DNA of 55,000 nucleotides from Bradyrhizobium sp. CSA207. GTDB lineage: Bacteria; Pseudomonadota; Alphaproteobacteria; Rhizobiales; Xanthobacteraceae. Shown in pieces: positions 8,448 to 16,459 of this stretch. The notes beneath the pieces were generated by a model. It saw nothing but the letters and a program-made list of their open reading frames with translations. It was not told the DNA's origin and did not search any database. The DNA lies in assembly GCF_029051685.1 (NCBI RefSeq), contig NZ_JAACFT010000042.1:1-55000 (forward strand), given 5' to 3'. How positions within the stretch are numbered: the stretch's first letter is position 1; each line of letters opens with the position of its first letter. The position numbers and the translations under genes are program-made.

Positions 8448-9422
8448 TCAGGCGCTGGCGCGGATCAGCAAGTCCTGCCGTGCCTGGTCGAACTCCCGCT
8501 TCATCCGATCGACGAGCTCGGCGACCGGCGGCGCGTCGGTGATCTGGCCGATACCCTGGCCTGAGCCCCAGATGTCGCGCCACGCCTTCGATTTCGTGTT
8601 GCCGCCGGAGCCGAAGTTCATCTTCGTCTTGTCGGCGACCGGCAGGTTGTCCGGATCAAGCCCGGCGGCGGCGATCGAGGGTCCGAGATAGTTGCCGTGC
8701 ACGCCGGTGAACAAATTCGTATAGACGATGTCGTGGGCGGCATGCTGCACCAGCGCGCTCTTGTACTCATCGGCGGCATTGGCCTCCGCCGTCGCGATGA
8801 AACGGGTGCCCATATAGGCGAGATCGGCGCCGAGCGTCACGGCGGAGGCGACGCCGAAGCCGTCGCTGATCGCACCCGACAGCAGGATCGTGCCCTTGAA
8901 CCATTGCTTGACCTCGCGCACCAGCGCAAACGGCGACAGCGTGCCGGCATGGCCACCGGCACCGGCGCACACCAGGATCAGCCCGTCGACGCCTTGCTCC
9001 GCGGCCTTGCGTGCGTGCTTGACGTTGATGACGTCGTGGAACACCAGGCCGCCATAGGAGTGCGCGGCTTCGACGATCTCGGCCGGCGGCCGCAGCGAGG
9101 TGATGATGATGGGCGCCCTGTGCTTCACGCAGGTCTCCATGTCCTTCATCAGCCGGTCGTTGGAGGCGTGGCAGATCTGGTTGACCGCGTAGGGGGCGAC
9201 CTTCCTGCCGGGATTGCGCGACTTGTATTCGCCGAGCTCATCCTCGATGCGGCTCAGCCATTCGTCGAGCTTCTCGACCGGGCGGGCGTTGAGCGCGGGA
9301 AACGAGCCGACGACGCCCGCCTTGCACTGGGCGATCACCAGCTCCGGTCCGGAGACGATGAAGAGCGGCGAGCCGACCACCGGCAGTTCGAGGGTGTCTT
9401 TCAAGAGAGCGGGCAACGCCAT
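8448..9422 (-). CDS. Nitronate monooxygenase-family flavoprotein
   Basis: A 324-residue TIM-barrel FMN enzyme of the nitronate monooxygenase / 2-nitropropane dioxygenase family. Visible: SPLFIVSGPELVIAQCKAGVVGSFPALNARP at the N-terminus, VNQICHASNDRL, the VDGLILVCAGAGGHAGTLSP phosphate-binding and catalytic-His region, and LLSGAISDGFGVASAVTLGADLAYMGTRFIAT, which closes the FMN site. The start at 9422 is set by AGGAGG six bases upstream; the longer open frame to 9527 is not convincing. It is first in the minus-strand group and diverges from the LysR gene. The natural substrate is unknown; many members act as quinone reductases rather than on nitronates. Confidence 0.92.
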   Translation of the reverse strand: MALPALLKDTLELPVVGSPLFIVSGPELVIAQCKAGVVGSFPALNARPVEKLDEWLSRIEDELGEYKSRNPGRKVAPYAVNQICHASNDRLMKDMETCVKHRAPIIITSLRPPAEIVEAAHSYGGLVFHDVINVKHARKAAEQGVDGLILVCAGAGGHAGTLSPFALVREVKQWFKGTILLSGAISDGFGVASAVTLGADLAYMGTRFIATAEANAADEYKSALVQHAAHDIVYTNLFTGVHGNYLGPSIAAAGLDPDNLPVADKTKMNFGSGGNTKSKAWRDIWGSGQGIGQITDAPPVAELVDRMKREFDQARQDLLIRASA

Positions 9423-9603
9423 GGTGTCCTCCTGGAAACGTGCCCCGCCGGCATGCGGATGGCGAGGCGTTTCCCCGTTGATTGTCGCCGGCGGCTTGCC
9501 GGCCCGCATTCGCGGATTTGACGCCACTATAAGGGTTGGAGAACGGGTTCCGATCGTTCAATAATGTACAGACGACCATTCAGGCTTGAACCAAGGGCTG
9601 AAG
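9423..9603. promoter_or_regulatory. Divergent control region between the flavoprotein operon and lysR
   Basis: About 180 bases separate the start of the flavoprotein gene from the LysR gene. LysR regulators usually control the divergent neighbour from such a region. I can see AT-rich words near 9527-9570 but cannot assign a specific operator or promoter box. Confidence 0.4.
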
Positions 9604-10491
9604 GTGGATTGGGACCTTTGCAAGACCTTCGTCGCGGTGGCTGAGACCGGCAGCTTCACCGCGGCGGCACGCCGGCTGCACACCAGCCATCCGACCGTCA
9701 GCCGCAAGATCGCGGCGTTGGAAGCTCAGCTCGGCACCAGATTGCTGGTGCGCGCCGCCGACGGCCTGGCGCTGACCGCGGATGGCCGGACGTTGCGCGA
9801 GCATGCCGAGGCGATGGCGGCGGCAGCGCTGCGGGCGGAAACGGCGGTCGCGGCGGGAGGGCACAAGGCGCGCGGCACCGTCAAGCTGTCGATCGGCGCG
9901 ACGCTGGCCTCGCACTGGCTGATGCCGCGCCTGCCTTCCTTCCTGCGCGCGCACGGTCACATCCAGCTCGAGATCATCACCCATCCGTTTCCGGCGAGCG
10001 TGCGGCGCCGCGAGGCGGACGTGGTGCTGCGGCCCTTCGATAGCGGTGAGGAAAACCTGGTCGGCCGCAAGATCGGCCGTCTCGGCACGGGATTTTATGC
10101 TTCACGCGACTATGCCGGCGGACGGTCCTTGCCGGAACGGCGTGGCGAGTGGAAAGGCCACAGCGTCATCGGTTTTGCCGACCAGACGTCCAATGTCCAG
10201 CTTGCGCGCTGGAGCGACGTCGTCACGCGTCAGGGCAGGGTCGTGATGCGTTGCTCGTCCCAGGGCGACATGTTGGCAGCGGTCCGTGCCGGGATCGGAA
10301 TCTCTGCGCTGTCGTGCTTCGTCGCGGAAAGCTATCCGGATCTCGTGCGCGTCGCGCCGCAGAAGCTCGCCAGCGTGGCGGACCTGTGGCTCCTCGCCCA
10401 TCCCGACCTCGTCGAACTGCCGGCGGTGCGTGCCGTGGTCGACTTCGTCGCAGAATGCGCCCGAACCGATCGCGCGAGCTTGCGCGGCTAA
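9604..10491 (+). CDS. LysR family transcriptional regulator
   Basis: A 295-residue LysR-type regulator. The N-terminal winged helix-turn-helix is clear (WDLCKTFVAVAETGSFTAAA then LHTSHPTVSRKIAALEAQLG), followed by the linker helix and a substrate-binding effector domain starting at GTVKLSIGATLASHWLMPRL. I chose GTG at 9604 because AAGGG lies six bases upstream and family members usually begin at the Asp-Trp-Asp; a TTG at 9586 is possible. It probably regulates the divergent flavoprotein, binding-protein and acyl-CoA synthetase genes. It converges with the AlkA-like gene, overlapping by four bases. Confidence 0.92.
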   Translation: MDWDLCKTFVAVAETGSFTAAARRLHTSHPTVSRKIAALEAQLGTRLLVRAADGLALTADGRTLREHAEAMAAAALRAETAVAAGGHKARGTVKLSIGATLASHWLMPRLPSFLRAHGHIQLEIITHPFPASVRRREADVVLRPFDSGEENLVGRKIGRLGTGFYASRDYAGGRSLPERRGEWKGHSVIGFADQTSNVQLARWSDVVTRQGRVVMRCSSQGDMLAAVRAGIGISALSCFVAESYPDLVRVAPQKLASVADLWLLAHPDLVELPAVRAVVDFVAECARTDRASLRG

Positions 10492-11141
10492 GCTTGCCCG
10501 GCGATCACGCCTTCGCGCTTCTTCACCGCGCGATAATAGCTCCACCACAGATGCGCTGCGGCCCCGCGCAGGGGGCGCCAGGGTTCGGCGAGCGGCACCA
10601 TCTGTTTCTCCGTCGGCCGTGCCTTCAGGCCGAGCCCGATACGGATGCCTTCCTGCACGGCGAGATCGCCGGCCGGCCAGGCATCGCCATGGCCGAGGCA
10701 GAACAAGAGATAGATGTCCGCGGTCCACGGCCCGATGCCGGGCAGCGAGATCAGCGTGTGATGCGCGGCGTCGGCATCCTCTTCGGCGAGCACATCGACG
10801 TTCAGCCGCTCCGCCATGATTTCGCGCGCGAGATGTTTCAAAGTCTTGATCTTGGCGGCGGAAAGCCCGAGCCGTCCCAGCCGGTCGGTGCGGGCGCGGC
10901 GCACCGCGTCATGATCGAACGGATCGAAGGCGGCGGACAGCCGCCCCCAGATCGCCGCCGCGCTCGCGGTCGAGAGTTGCTGCCCGCAAACGATGTGCGC
11001 GAGCCCCACAAAGCCCGGCTCGCGCCGCCGCAGGGCCGGCATGCCCGCAACCTCAAACACAGATTGGAGACGCGGGTCGCGCTTGATCAGCGCGTGGACG
11101 GCCTCTTCGAGATCGGACTGGGTTTCGAGGTGGATGGTCAT
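10488..11141 (-). CDS. DNA-3-methyladenine glycosylase II (AlkA-like)
   Basis: A 217-residue helix-hairpin-helix base-excision glycosylase that would remove alkylated purines. The hairpin LISLPGIGPWTADIYLLFCLG is visible from about residue 130, followed by the catalytic aspartate D159 in WPAGDLAVQ. The VCGQQLSTASAAAIW helix is the substrate-pocket start typical of this family. It lacks the extra N-terminal domain of E. coli AlkA, as do many short bacterial members. No Ada regulator is nearby. Confidence 0.92.
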   Translation of the reverse strand: MTIHLETQSDLEEAVHALIKRDPRLQSVFEVAGMPALRRREPGFVGLAHIVCGQQLSTASAAAIWGRLSAAFDPFDHDAVRRARTDRLGRLGLSAAKIKTLKHLAREIMAERLNVDVLAEEDADAAHHTLISLPGIGPWTADIYLLFCLGHGDAWPAGDLAVQEGIRIGLGLKARPTEKQMVPLAEPWRPLRGAAAHLWWSYYRAVKKREGVIAGQA

Positions 11142-11166
11142 GGTGGCTCAGCAAGCTCTTTCCAGC

Positions 11167-11319
11167 GTCATGGCCGGGCTTCGTCCCGGCCATCCACGTC
11201 TTTCTAACCGCGACATATTTCTAGCATGAGCGGTGGTCGTCGTGTTTGTCCGCGCCCTTGACACGGTCGGCATGTGGCACCGAAGAACGTGGATGGCCGG
11301 GGGGAGCCCGGCCATGACG
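11167..11319. repeat. Dispersed palindromic element, family D
   Basis: A long inverted repeat: GTCATGGCCGGGCTTCG at 11167 with CCCGGCCATCCACGTC following, matched by AACGTGGATGGCCGG and AGCCCGGCCATGACG ending near 11320. The arms are about 36 bp with a few mismatches and enclose about 80 bases. It sits between divergent genes (alkA-like and gluQ) and does not code. Confidence 0.85.
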
Positions 11320-11330
11320 AGATCTGTCGC

Positions 11331-12203
11331 ATGGCGCCACCCGTTTTCCGATTTGCCCCCAGCCCGAACGGCCTTCTGCATCTCGGCCACGCCTATTCCG
11401 CGCTGCTGAACTTCGACCGCGCGCGCGAAGCTGACGGACGGTTGCTGCTGCGCATCGAGGACATCGATGCGACACGCTGCCGGCCGGAGTTCGAAACTGC
11501 GATCTACGAGGATCTCGCCTGGATCGGCATCGCCTGGGAGGCGCCGGTGCGGCGGCAGTCCGAGCATCTCGCCGACTATCGCGCCGCGCTGGACAAGCTC
11601 TCGGCGCTGGGCCTCGTCTATCCCGCCTTCGAAAGTCGCGCCGAGATCGCAAGGCTGGTGGCCGTGCGCGAGGCTGGTGGGCCCTGGCCGCGCGATCCCG
11701 ACGGCGCGCCGCTTTATCCCGGCAATGCGAAATCGTTGTCTGCCGGCGAGCGGACGCGCCTGATCGCATCTGGCACCCCTTATGCGTTGCGGCTCGACAT
11801 GGCGGCCGCGTGCGGCCGTGTGGGTGGCCTGACCTGGAACGAGCTGGGAGAGGGCCCCGACGAGGAGCGCGGCACCGTCCCGGCGCACCCGGAGGCCTGG
11901 GGCGACGTGATCCTGGCGCGGAAGGAGACGCCCACGAGCTACCATTTGTCGGTTGTCGTCGACGACGCGCTTCAGGGCGTAAGCGAGGTGGTCAGGGGCC
12001 AGGATCTGTTTCATGCCACCTCTGTCCATCGGCTGCTCCAGGAGCTGCTCGGCCGGCCTGCACCCACCTATCGCCACCACAAGCTGATTCGCGATGTGGC
12101 AGGCCGGAAGCTCTCGAAGTCGAGCCGTTCGACCGGCCTGCGGGAGCTGCGCGCCGCCGGAGCTACGCCCGCCAGCATCCGCCGGTTGGTGGGATTAGAT
12201 TAA
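11331..12203 (+). CDS. gluQ: Glutamyl-queuosine tRNA(Asp) synthetase
   Basis: A 290-residue paralogue of the glutamyl-tRNA synthetase catalytic core that attaches glutamate to the queuosine at position 34 of tRNA-Asp. The class I signatures are present: FRFAPSPNGLLHLGH (HIGH-type, residues 17-20) and GRKLSKS (KMSKS-type, near 260). It ends right after that motif and so lacks the anticodon-binding domain, as expected. The zinc-binding cysteines known from E. coli YadB are replaced in GLVYPAFESRAEI. The start at 11331 puts the first residues just ahead of FRFAPSP; longer frames would read through the repeat. Confidence 0.93.
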   Translation: MAPPVFRFAPSPNGLLHLGHAYSALLNFDRAREADGRLLLRIEDIDATRCRPEFETAIYEDLAWIGIAWEAPVRRQSEHLADYRAALDKLSALGLVYPAFESRAEIARLVAVREAGGPWPRDPDGAPLYPGNAKSLSAGERTRLIASGTPYALRLDMAAACGRVGGLTWNELGEGPDEERGTVPAHPEAWGDVILARKETPTSYHLSVVVDDALQGVSEVVRGQDLFHATSVHRLLQELLGRPAPTYRHHKLIRDVAGRKLSKSSRSTGLRELRAAGATPASIRRLVGLD

Positions 12204-12307
12204 GTTTCTCTGGGGGTTAGCAAAAGGTCGCCGTGACTCAAGGCATCGCTCCGTGCCATGCTCGCCGATGAGCGCGGGGTTCGAAGCGGATACTTCGAAG
12301 AGGAATT

Positions 12308-13579
12308 ATGGCGGCGAAAACGCGCGCAGCGCGCACCACGCGGACGTCCAGGCGATCGCCTCGGAAGCGATCCGGGGCGGCCGTCAAGGTGCGCAAGCGC
12401 AGCACAAGGGTGGTTGAACCGGACGTGGTTCAGGCGGCGCTCGCCGCCTTTGCCCACGAGGTCCGTACCCCCCTGACCGGCATTCTGGCGATCAGCGACC
12501 TGCTCGCAACCTCGGACCTCGGGGAGCGGGAGCGACGCTGGGCCGACACCATCAAGGCCGGGGCCGAGCATCTGGCGAGCCTTGCCACTTTGTTTGTGGA
12601 CGCCGCCCGGACCGAGAACGGCGGCAGCACGCTGCGGCAGGACCTGTTCGACCTGCGGACACTCGCCCGCAGCGCCGGCGATTCGCTTGCCGGGCGCGCC
12701 GCGGCCAAGGGCCTCCAGGCCCAGGTCGAGATCTCCGAAAAGCTTCCCGGTCTGGTGGTGGGTGATCCCGTCCGCTTGCGTGCTGCGCTGGAGAACCTGA
12801 TCGACAATGCTGTAAAATTCACCGACCAGGGGGGCGTGGCGCTTGCAGTCGTACCCTGCCGTCTGGCCAAGAGCAGGGGCAAGGCAAAGGACAAGGCGAA
12901 GGATAAGCGCAGGGTCGGCGTCGCCTTCGCGGTGTCCGACAGCGGCATCGGCCTGACCATGGCGGAGATCAAGCGGCTGTTCCGCCCGTTCACCCAGGCT
13001 AATGTCACCATTGCTTCGCGCTTCGGCGGCGCCGGCTTGGGGTTATCCTCGGTGAAGCAACTCGCGCGCGCGATGGGCGGCGACATCACCGTCGCGCCGC
13101 GGCGCGGCGGCGGCGCCACCTTCACGCTGACGGTGTCGCTCGATGCGGCGGGACCGGTGAGGTCCCGCAAGTCGGCCGACGACGAGGCGGAGGCGGTGTC
13201 GGGGCTGCGCGTGCTCAGCGTCGAGGACAATCCGTTCGGCCGCGTCGTGCTCAACACCATTTTGACCGAGCTCGGCCATCATGCAGAGTTCATCGGGCGC
13301 GGCGAAGACGCCGTGGACCGGCTTGCGCAGGGCACCTTCGACGCGGTGCTGATGGACATGGTCTTGCCCGGCATCGACGGCGTCGAGGCGATCAGACGAA
13401 TCCGCACCATGCCGGCGCCACTGGCTCAAATCCCGATCATCGGGGTCTCCGGCCGCGGCGAGGACGAGGCAGCCTCGCGCGAGGCCGGCGCCGATGCCTT
13501 CCTGATCAAACCTGTGTCTCCGCGGGCCTTAGCGACTGCGCTGCTTGAAGCGAAACGCCGTGAGGAAGCCGCGACTTGA
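12308..13579 (+). CDS. Soluble hybrid histidine kinase with C-terminal receiver
   Basis: A 423-residue signalling protein with no membrane segment or recognisable sensor domain. A basic N-terminus of about 35 residues leads into HisKA with phospho-acceptor H50 in FAHEVRTPLTGI. The HATPase follows: N-box ENLIDNAVKF, G1 DSGIGL, G2 GGAGLGLSSVKQLA. Between N-box and G1 sits a lysine-rich loop (GKAKDKAKDKRR). A receiver domain begins near 303 (VLSVEDNPFGRVVL) with phospho-acceptor D350 in VLMDMVLPG and the conserved lysine in FLIKPVSP. The ATG has GAGGAA upstream. Its 3' end overlaps the convergent YihY gene by 74 bases. The signal and target are unknown. Confidence 0.92.
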   Translation: MAAKTRAARTTRTSRRSPRKRSGAAVKVRKRSTRVVEPDVVQAALAAFAHEVRTPLTGILAISDLLATSDLGERERRWADTIKAGAEHLASLATLFVDAARTENGGSTLRQDLFDLRTLARSAGDSLAGRAAAKGLQAQVEISEKLPGLVVGDPVRLRAALENLIDNAVKFTDQGGVALAVVPCRLAKSRGKAKDKAKDKRRVGVAFAVSDSGIGLTMAEIKRLFRPFTQANVTIASRFGGAGLGLSSVKQLARAMGGDITVAPRRGGGATFTLTVSLDAAGPVRSRKSADDEAEAVSGLRVLSVEDNPFGRVVLNTILTELGHHAEFIGRGEDAVDRLAQGTFDAVLMDMVLPGIDGVEAIRRIRTMPAPLAQIPIIGVSGRGEDEAASREAGADAFLIKPVSPRALATALLEAKRREEAAT

Positions 13580-14399
13580 TGATCGCGGCATTGAGCTCGC
13601 CGCCGTAAACGAAGATCGCGGCGATGAAATACAAAAACACCAGCGCGATGATCACCGATGCGAGCCCCGCATACATCGTCACGTAGTTATTGGCGAAGCG
13701 CGCCAGATATTGTCCGAACACGATACCCGAGATCAGCGACGCCACGATGGTGAAGACGATACCGGGCAGGATCTGGAGGAAGCTGCGCCGTCCCGCCGGC
13801 AGCCAGGCATGCAGGATGATCAACGCCACCACCAACGCGCCGACGGTGATGCCGTAGCGCAGCCAGGTGAGGATGCTTTCGTTGGACTCGACGAACAGCG
13901 GTATGTGGCGACGCGCCGCCTCGATGAGCAGCGGTCCGAGCACGATCAGGAATGCCATGGCGAGCGCGGTGAAGGCCGCAATCAGCGTGTAGGCGATCGA
14001 TTCCAGCCGCAGCCAGTACCAGGGCCGCATCTCCACCACCGCGTAGGCGCGGTTGAGCGCGACCCGCAGCGCCTCGACGCCGTTGGAGGCGAAATAGACC
14101 GACAGCACCGCGCCGATGGTGAACAGACCGGTGCGGGTCGTGGTCAGCACGTCGTGAACCTCGCCCGAGATCGAATCGGCGACCTGCTTGGGCCAGACCT
14201 GGAGCATGAGACTGGCGGCCTGGTCGGCGAGCTCCTTGGAACCGAAGAAGCCCGCAAGCGAGGTCAGCACGATCAGGAACGGGAATAGCGCCATCAACGT
14301 CGACAGCGCGATATGACTCGAGATCGCCCAGCCGTCGTCAGCCAGGAACGTGTAGAACGCGTCCATCACGACGACATAGATGTAGCGGATTGCTTTCAC
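13506..14399 (-). CDS. YihY/BrkB family inner-membrane protein
   Basis: A 297-residue polytopic membrane protein of the YihY (former RNase BN) family. About six hydrophobic segments are visible, with the family hallmark DGWAISSHIALSTLMALFPF near the N-terminus and GALVVALIILHAWLPAGRR in the middle. Function is not established for the family; the old assignment to tRNA processing was withdrawn. Its 3' end overlaps the convergent histidine kinase gene by 74 bases. Confidence 0.92.
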   Translation of the reverse strand: MKAIRYIYVVVMDAFYTFLADDGWAISSHIALSTLMALFPFLIVLTSLAGFFGSKELADQAASLMLQVWPKQVADSISGEVHDVLTTTRTGLFTIGAVLSVYFASNGVEALRVALNRAYAVVEMRPWYWLRLESIAYTLIAAFTALAMAFLIVLGPLLIEAARRHIPLFVESNESILTWLRYGITVGALVVALIILHAWLPAGRRSFLQILPGIVFTIVASLISGIVFGQYLARFANNYVTMYAGLASVIIALVFLYFIAAIFVYGGELNAAIIKSRLPHGVSLQAAQSLRPAETQV

Positions 14400-14728
14400 G
14401 CGCCACCTACACTGCTGCTGTCGCTCGCTCTCCCCGTGCGCGGGGAGAGGGCAACAAGGAAGGCAATTGGCGCAAATCGGAGGTCATTCGCTACCATCTG
14501 ATATTATTGGCTTAAAAGCCAGATCGGGAACGCGGCGGCCGTTCCCCATGCTCGTCATTCCGGGGGGCGCGTAGCGCGAGCCCGGAATCCATTTCACCAC
14601 GTGCGATGCGGCTGAATGGATTCCGGGTTCGCGCCACCGGGCCACGCTCCGCGGGCCAGTGGGCGCGCCCCGGAATGACCGGGATTGAGACGATGGCGCA
14701 TCCGCAAACACGGTGTTATCTACCCCCA
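14400..14728. other. Intergenic stretch, largely a palindromic repeat
   Basis: This stretch of about 330 bases has no convincing gene. It holds the family A palindromic element at 14553-14679. The rest (14400-14552) shows GC-rich sequence without a motif that I can name, and it must contain the promoter of the YihY gene. Confidence 0.6.
14553..14679. repeat. Dispersed palindromic element, family A (copy 2)
   Basis: Starts CGTCATTCCGGGGGGCGCG and ends GGCGCGCCCCGGAATGACC, enclosing the same inner pair (CGGAATCCAT and ATGGATTCCGG) as the copy at 4247. The right half carries an extra GC-rich insert of about 20 bases. Confidence 0.85.
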
Positions 14729-14923
14729 ATGGCATCTGTCCTGAGTACTTTCATTCTGCCGGTGGCGGCCGGCGCCGTGGCGTTGGTGCTGCTGCTCGGC
14801 CTCATCAACATGATGCGCGGCGGCTCGCCCAACACCTCGCAGAAGCTGATGCGCTGGCGCGTGCTGCTTCAGTTCGTGGCGATCGTCATCGCCATGCTCG
14901 CAGTCTGGGCGATGGGACGGTAG
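14729..14923 (+). CDS. Twin transmembrane (HIG1-domain-like) protein
   Basis: A 64-residue membrane protein with two hydrophobic helices (FILPVAAGAVALVLLLGLI and VLLQFVAIVIAMLAVWAM) joined by a polar loop MRGGSPNTSQKLMRWRVLLQ. This is the layout of small HIG1-domain proteins, which in mitochondria associate with respiratory complexes; the role in bacteria is not settled. The ATG at 14729 gives a protein that starts at the first helix. It lies directly upstream of the adenosyltransferase, with a palindromic element between them. Confidence 0.8.
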   Translation: MASVLSTFILPVAAGAVALVLLLGLINMMRGGSPNTSQKLMRWRVLLQFVAIVIAMLAVWAMGR

Positions 14924-14992
14924 GGCATGATCCGGACCCGAAGGGCCGCGTTGGCGCAAAGTGCGCAGCGGTTTTCCGAAAAGATCATGCCC
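14923..14992. repeat. Dispersed palindromic element, family E
   Basis: Perfect 10-base arms GGGCATGATC (14923) and GATCATGCCC (ending 14992) enclose about 50 bases with GCGGTTTTCCGAAAA. A related half element is at 4354-4399. Its first base overlaps the last base of the preceding stop codon. Confidence 0.8.
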
Positions 14993-15011
14993 TGAGATCA
15001 AGGAGTCCATC

Positions 15012-15584
15012 ATGGTCGTGCTCAACCGCATCTATACGAAAACCGGTGACGACGGCTCGACGGCGCTCGGTTCGGGCGAGCGGCGTCCGAAGTATGATTT
15101 GCGCATCGAGGCTTATGGCACGGTCGACGAGACCAACGCCGCGATCGGCGTGGTGCGTCTGCATACCCATGACGCGCCCGAACTCGATGCGATGCTCGGC
15201 CGGATCCAGAACGATCTGTTCGATCTCGGCGCCGATCTCGCCGTGCCCGAGCGTGAAGGTAAAGCTGAACGGTTGCGGGTGGTGGCGAGCCAGGTCGAGC
15301 GGCTCGAGCGCGACATCGACGCGCTCAATGACAAGCTCGCGCCGCTCACATCCTTCGTGCTGCCGGGCGGCACGCCAGCTGCCGCCCACCTACATGTCGC
15401 GCGTACGATATGCCGCAGGGCGGAACGCGTGATGGTGGAACTGGCGGCTCGGCCCGGCGAACCGGTCAGCGCGGCTGGCATCCAATACATGAATCGTCTG
15501 TCGGATTTCCTGTTCGTGGCAAGTCGGGCCGCCAACCACAATGGTGCTGGCGACGTGCTCTGGGTTCCGGGCCAGAACCGCTGA
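15012..15584 (+). CDS. Cob(I)alamin adenosyltransferase (PduO type)
   Basis: A 190-residue ATP:cob(I)alamin adenosyltransferase of the PduO family, which makes adenosylcobalamin. The ATP-binding N-terminus VLNRIYTKTGDDGSTALGSG and the signature helices (YGTVDETNAAIGVVRLH, then FVLPGGTPAAAHLHVARTICRRAER) are complete. The start is fixed by AAGGAG seven bases before the ATG. It sits just upstream of etfBA. Adenosylcobalamin is needed in this genus for methylmalonyl-CoA mutase and ribonucleotide reductase, which fits the acyl-CoA theme of the neighbours. Confidence 0.93.
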   Translation: MVVLNRIYTKTGDDGSTALGSGERRPKYDLRIEAYGTVDETNAAIGVVRLHTHDAPELDAMLGRIQNDLFDLGADLAVPEREGKAERLRVVASQVERLERDIDALNDKLAPLTSFVLPGGTPAAAHLHVARTICRRAERVMVELAARPGEPVSAAGIQYMNRLSDFLFVASRAANHNGAGDVLWVPGQNR

Positions 15585-15634
15585 CCCATTGAGCCGGCGC
15601 ATTTCTGAGAACTAAAATTAGGCCGCTTCGCGCG

Positions 15635-15663
15635 TTGACCGGGCCGGATCAGGCCTTTAGGTT
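15635..15663 (+). promoter_or_regulatory. Probable sigma-70-type promoter of etfBA
   Basis: TTGACC at 15635-15640, a 17-base spacer, and TAGGTT at 15658-15663 lie 46 bases before the etfB start. The boxes match the housekeeping pattern of alphaproteobacteria moderately well. This is sequence pattern only. Confidence 0.45.
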
Positions 15664-15709
15664 CCGCGCCAGTTGATAGCCCCCTCCCAAATTGAGTGAA
15701 AGAGGATCG

Positions 15710-16459
15710 ATGAAGGTCTTGGTACCGGTAAAGCGGGTGGTCGATTACAACGTCAAGGTCCGCGTCAAGGGCGATGGATCGGGCGTTGAACTCGCCAACG
15801 TCAAAATGTCGATGAACCCGTTCGACGAAATCGCGGTCGAGGAAGCGCTGCGCCTGAAGGAAGCCGGCAAGGCCACCGAGGTCGTCGTGGTATCCATCGG
15901 ACCGGCGCAGGCTTCGGAGACGATCCGCACCGGTCTTGCCATGGGTGCCGACCGCGGCATCCTGGTGAAGGCCGAGGGCATCGTCGAACCGCTCGCGGTC
16001 GCCAAGATCCTGAAGAAGGTCGCCGACGAAGAACAGCCGGGCCTGATCATTCTCGGCAAGCAGGCCATCGACGACGACAGCAATCAAACCGGCCAGATGC
16101 TGGCCGCGCTGCTCGGATGGTCGCAGGCGACATTCGCCTCCAAGCTCGAGGTCGAAGGCTCCGATTTCACGGTCACCCGCGAAGTCGACGGCGGCCTCCA
16201 GACCGTCAAGCTGAAGGGGCCGGCGATCGTCACCACCGATCTGCGTCTCAACGAGCCGCGCTATGCGTCGCTGCCCAACATCATGAAGGCCAAGAAGAAG
16301 CCGATTGCGGACAAGACCGCCGCCGACTACGGCGTCGATCTCACCGCGCGCCTCGAAGTTCTCAAGACCACGGAGCCGGCGGGCCGCACGGCCGGCGTCA
16401 AGGTCAAGGACGTCGCCGAGCTGGTGTCGAAACTCAAGAACGAAGCCGGGGTGCTCTGA
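15710..16459 (+). CDS. etfB: Electron transfer flavoprotein beta subunit
   Basis: The 249-residue beta subunit of the ETF heterodimer, which accepts electrons from acyl-CoA and other flavin dehydrogenases and passes them to ETF-quinone oxidoreductase. It opens with MKVLVPVKRVVDYNVKVRVK and contains NPFDEIAVEEALRLKE and the nucleotide-binding LGKQAIDDDSNQTGQMLAAL loop, which holds AMP. The ATG at 15710 follows AGAGGA. Its TGA overlaps the etfA start (ATGA), so the two subunits are translationally coupled. Confidence 0.96.
   Translation: MKVLVPVKRVVDYNVKVRVKGDGSGVELANVKMSMNPFDEIAVEEALRLKEAGKATEVVVVSIGPAQASETIRTGLAMGADRGILVKAEGIVEPLAVAKILKKVADEEQPGLIILGKQAIDDDSNQTGQMLAALLGWSQATFASKLEVEGSDFTVTREVDGGLQTVKLKGPAIVTTDLRLNEPRYASLPNIMKAKKKPIADKTAADYGVDLTARLEVLKTTEPAGRTAGVKVKDVAELVSKLKNEAGVL

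Noticed and set aside
12200..12571. Minus-strand open frame across the start of the kinase gene
   Set aside because: Opposite a well-supported kinase start and with no recognisable sequence.
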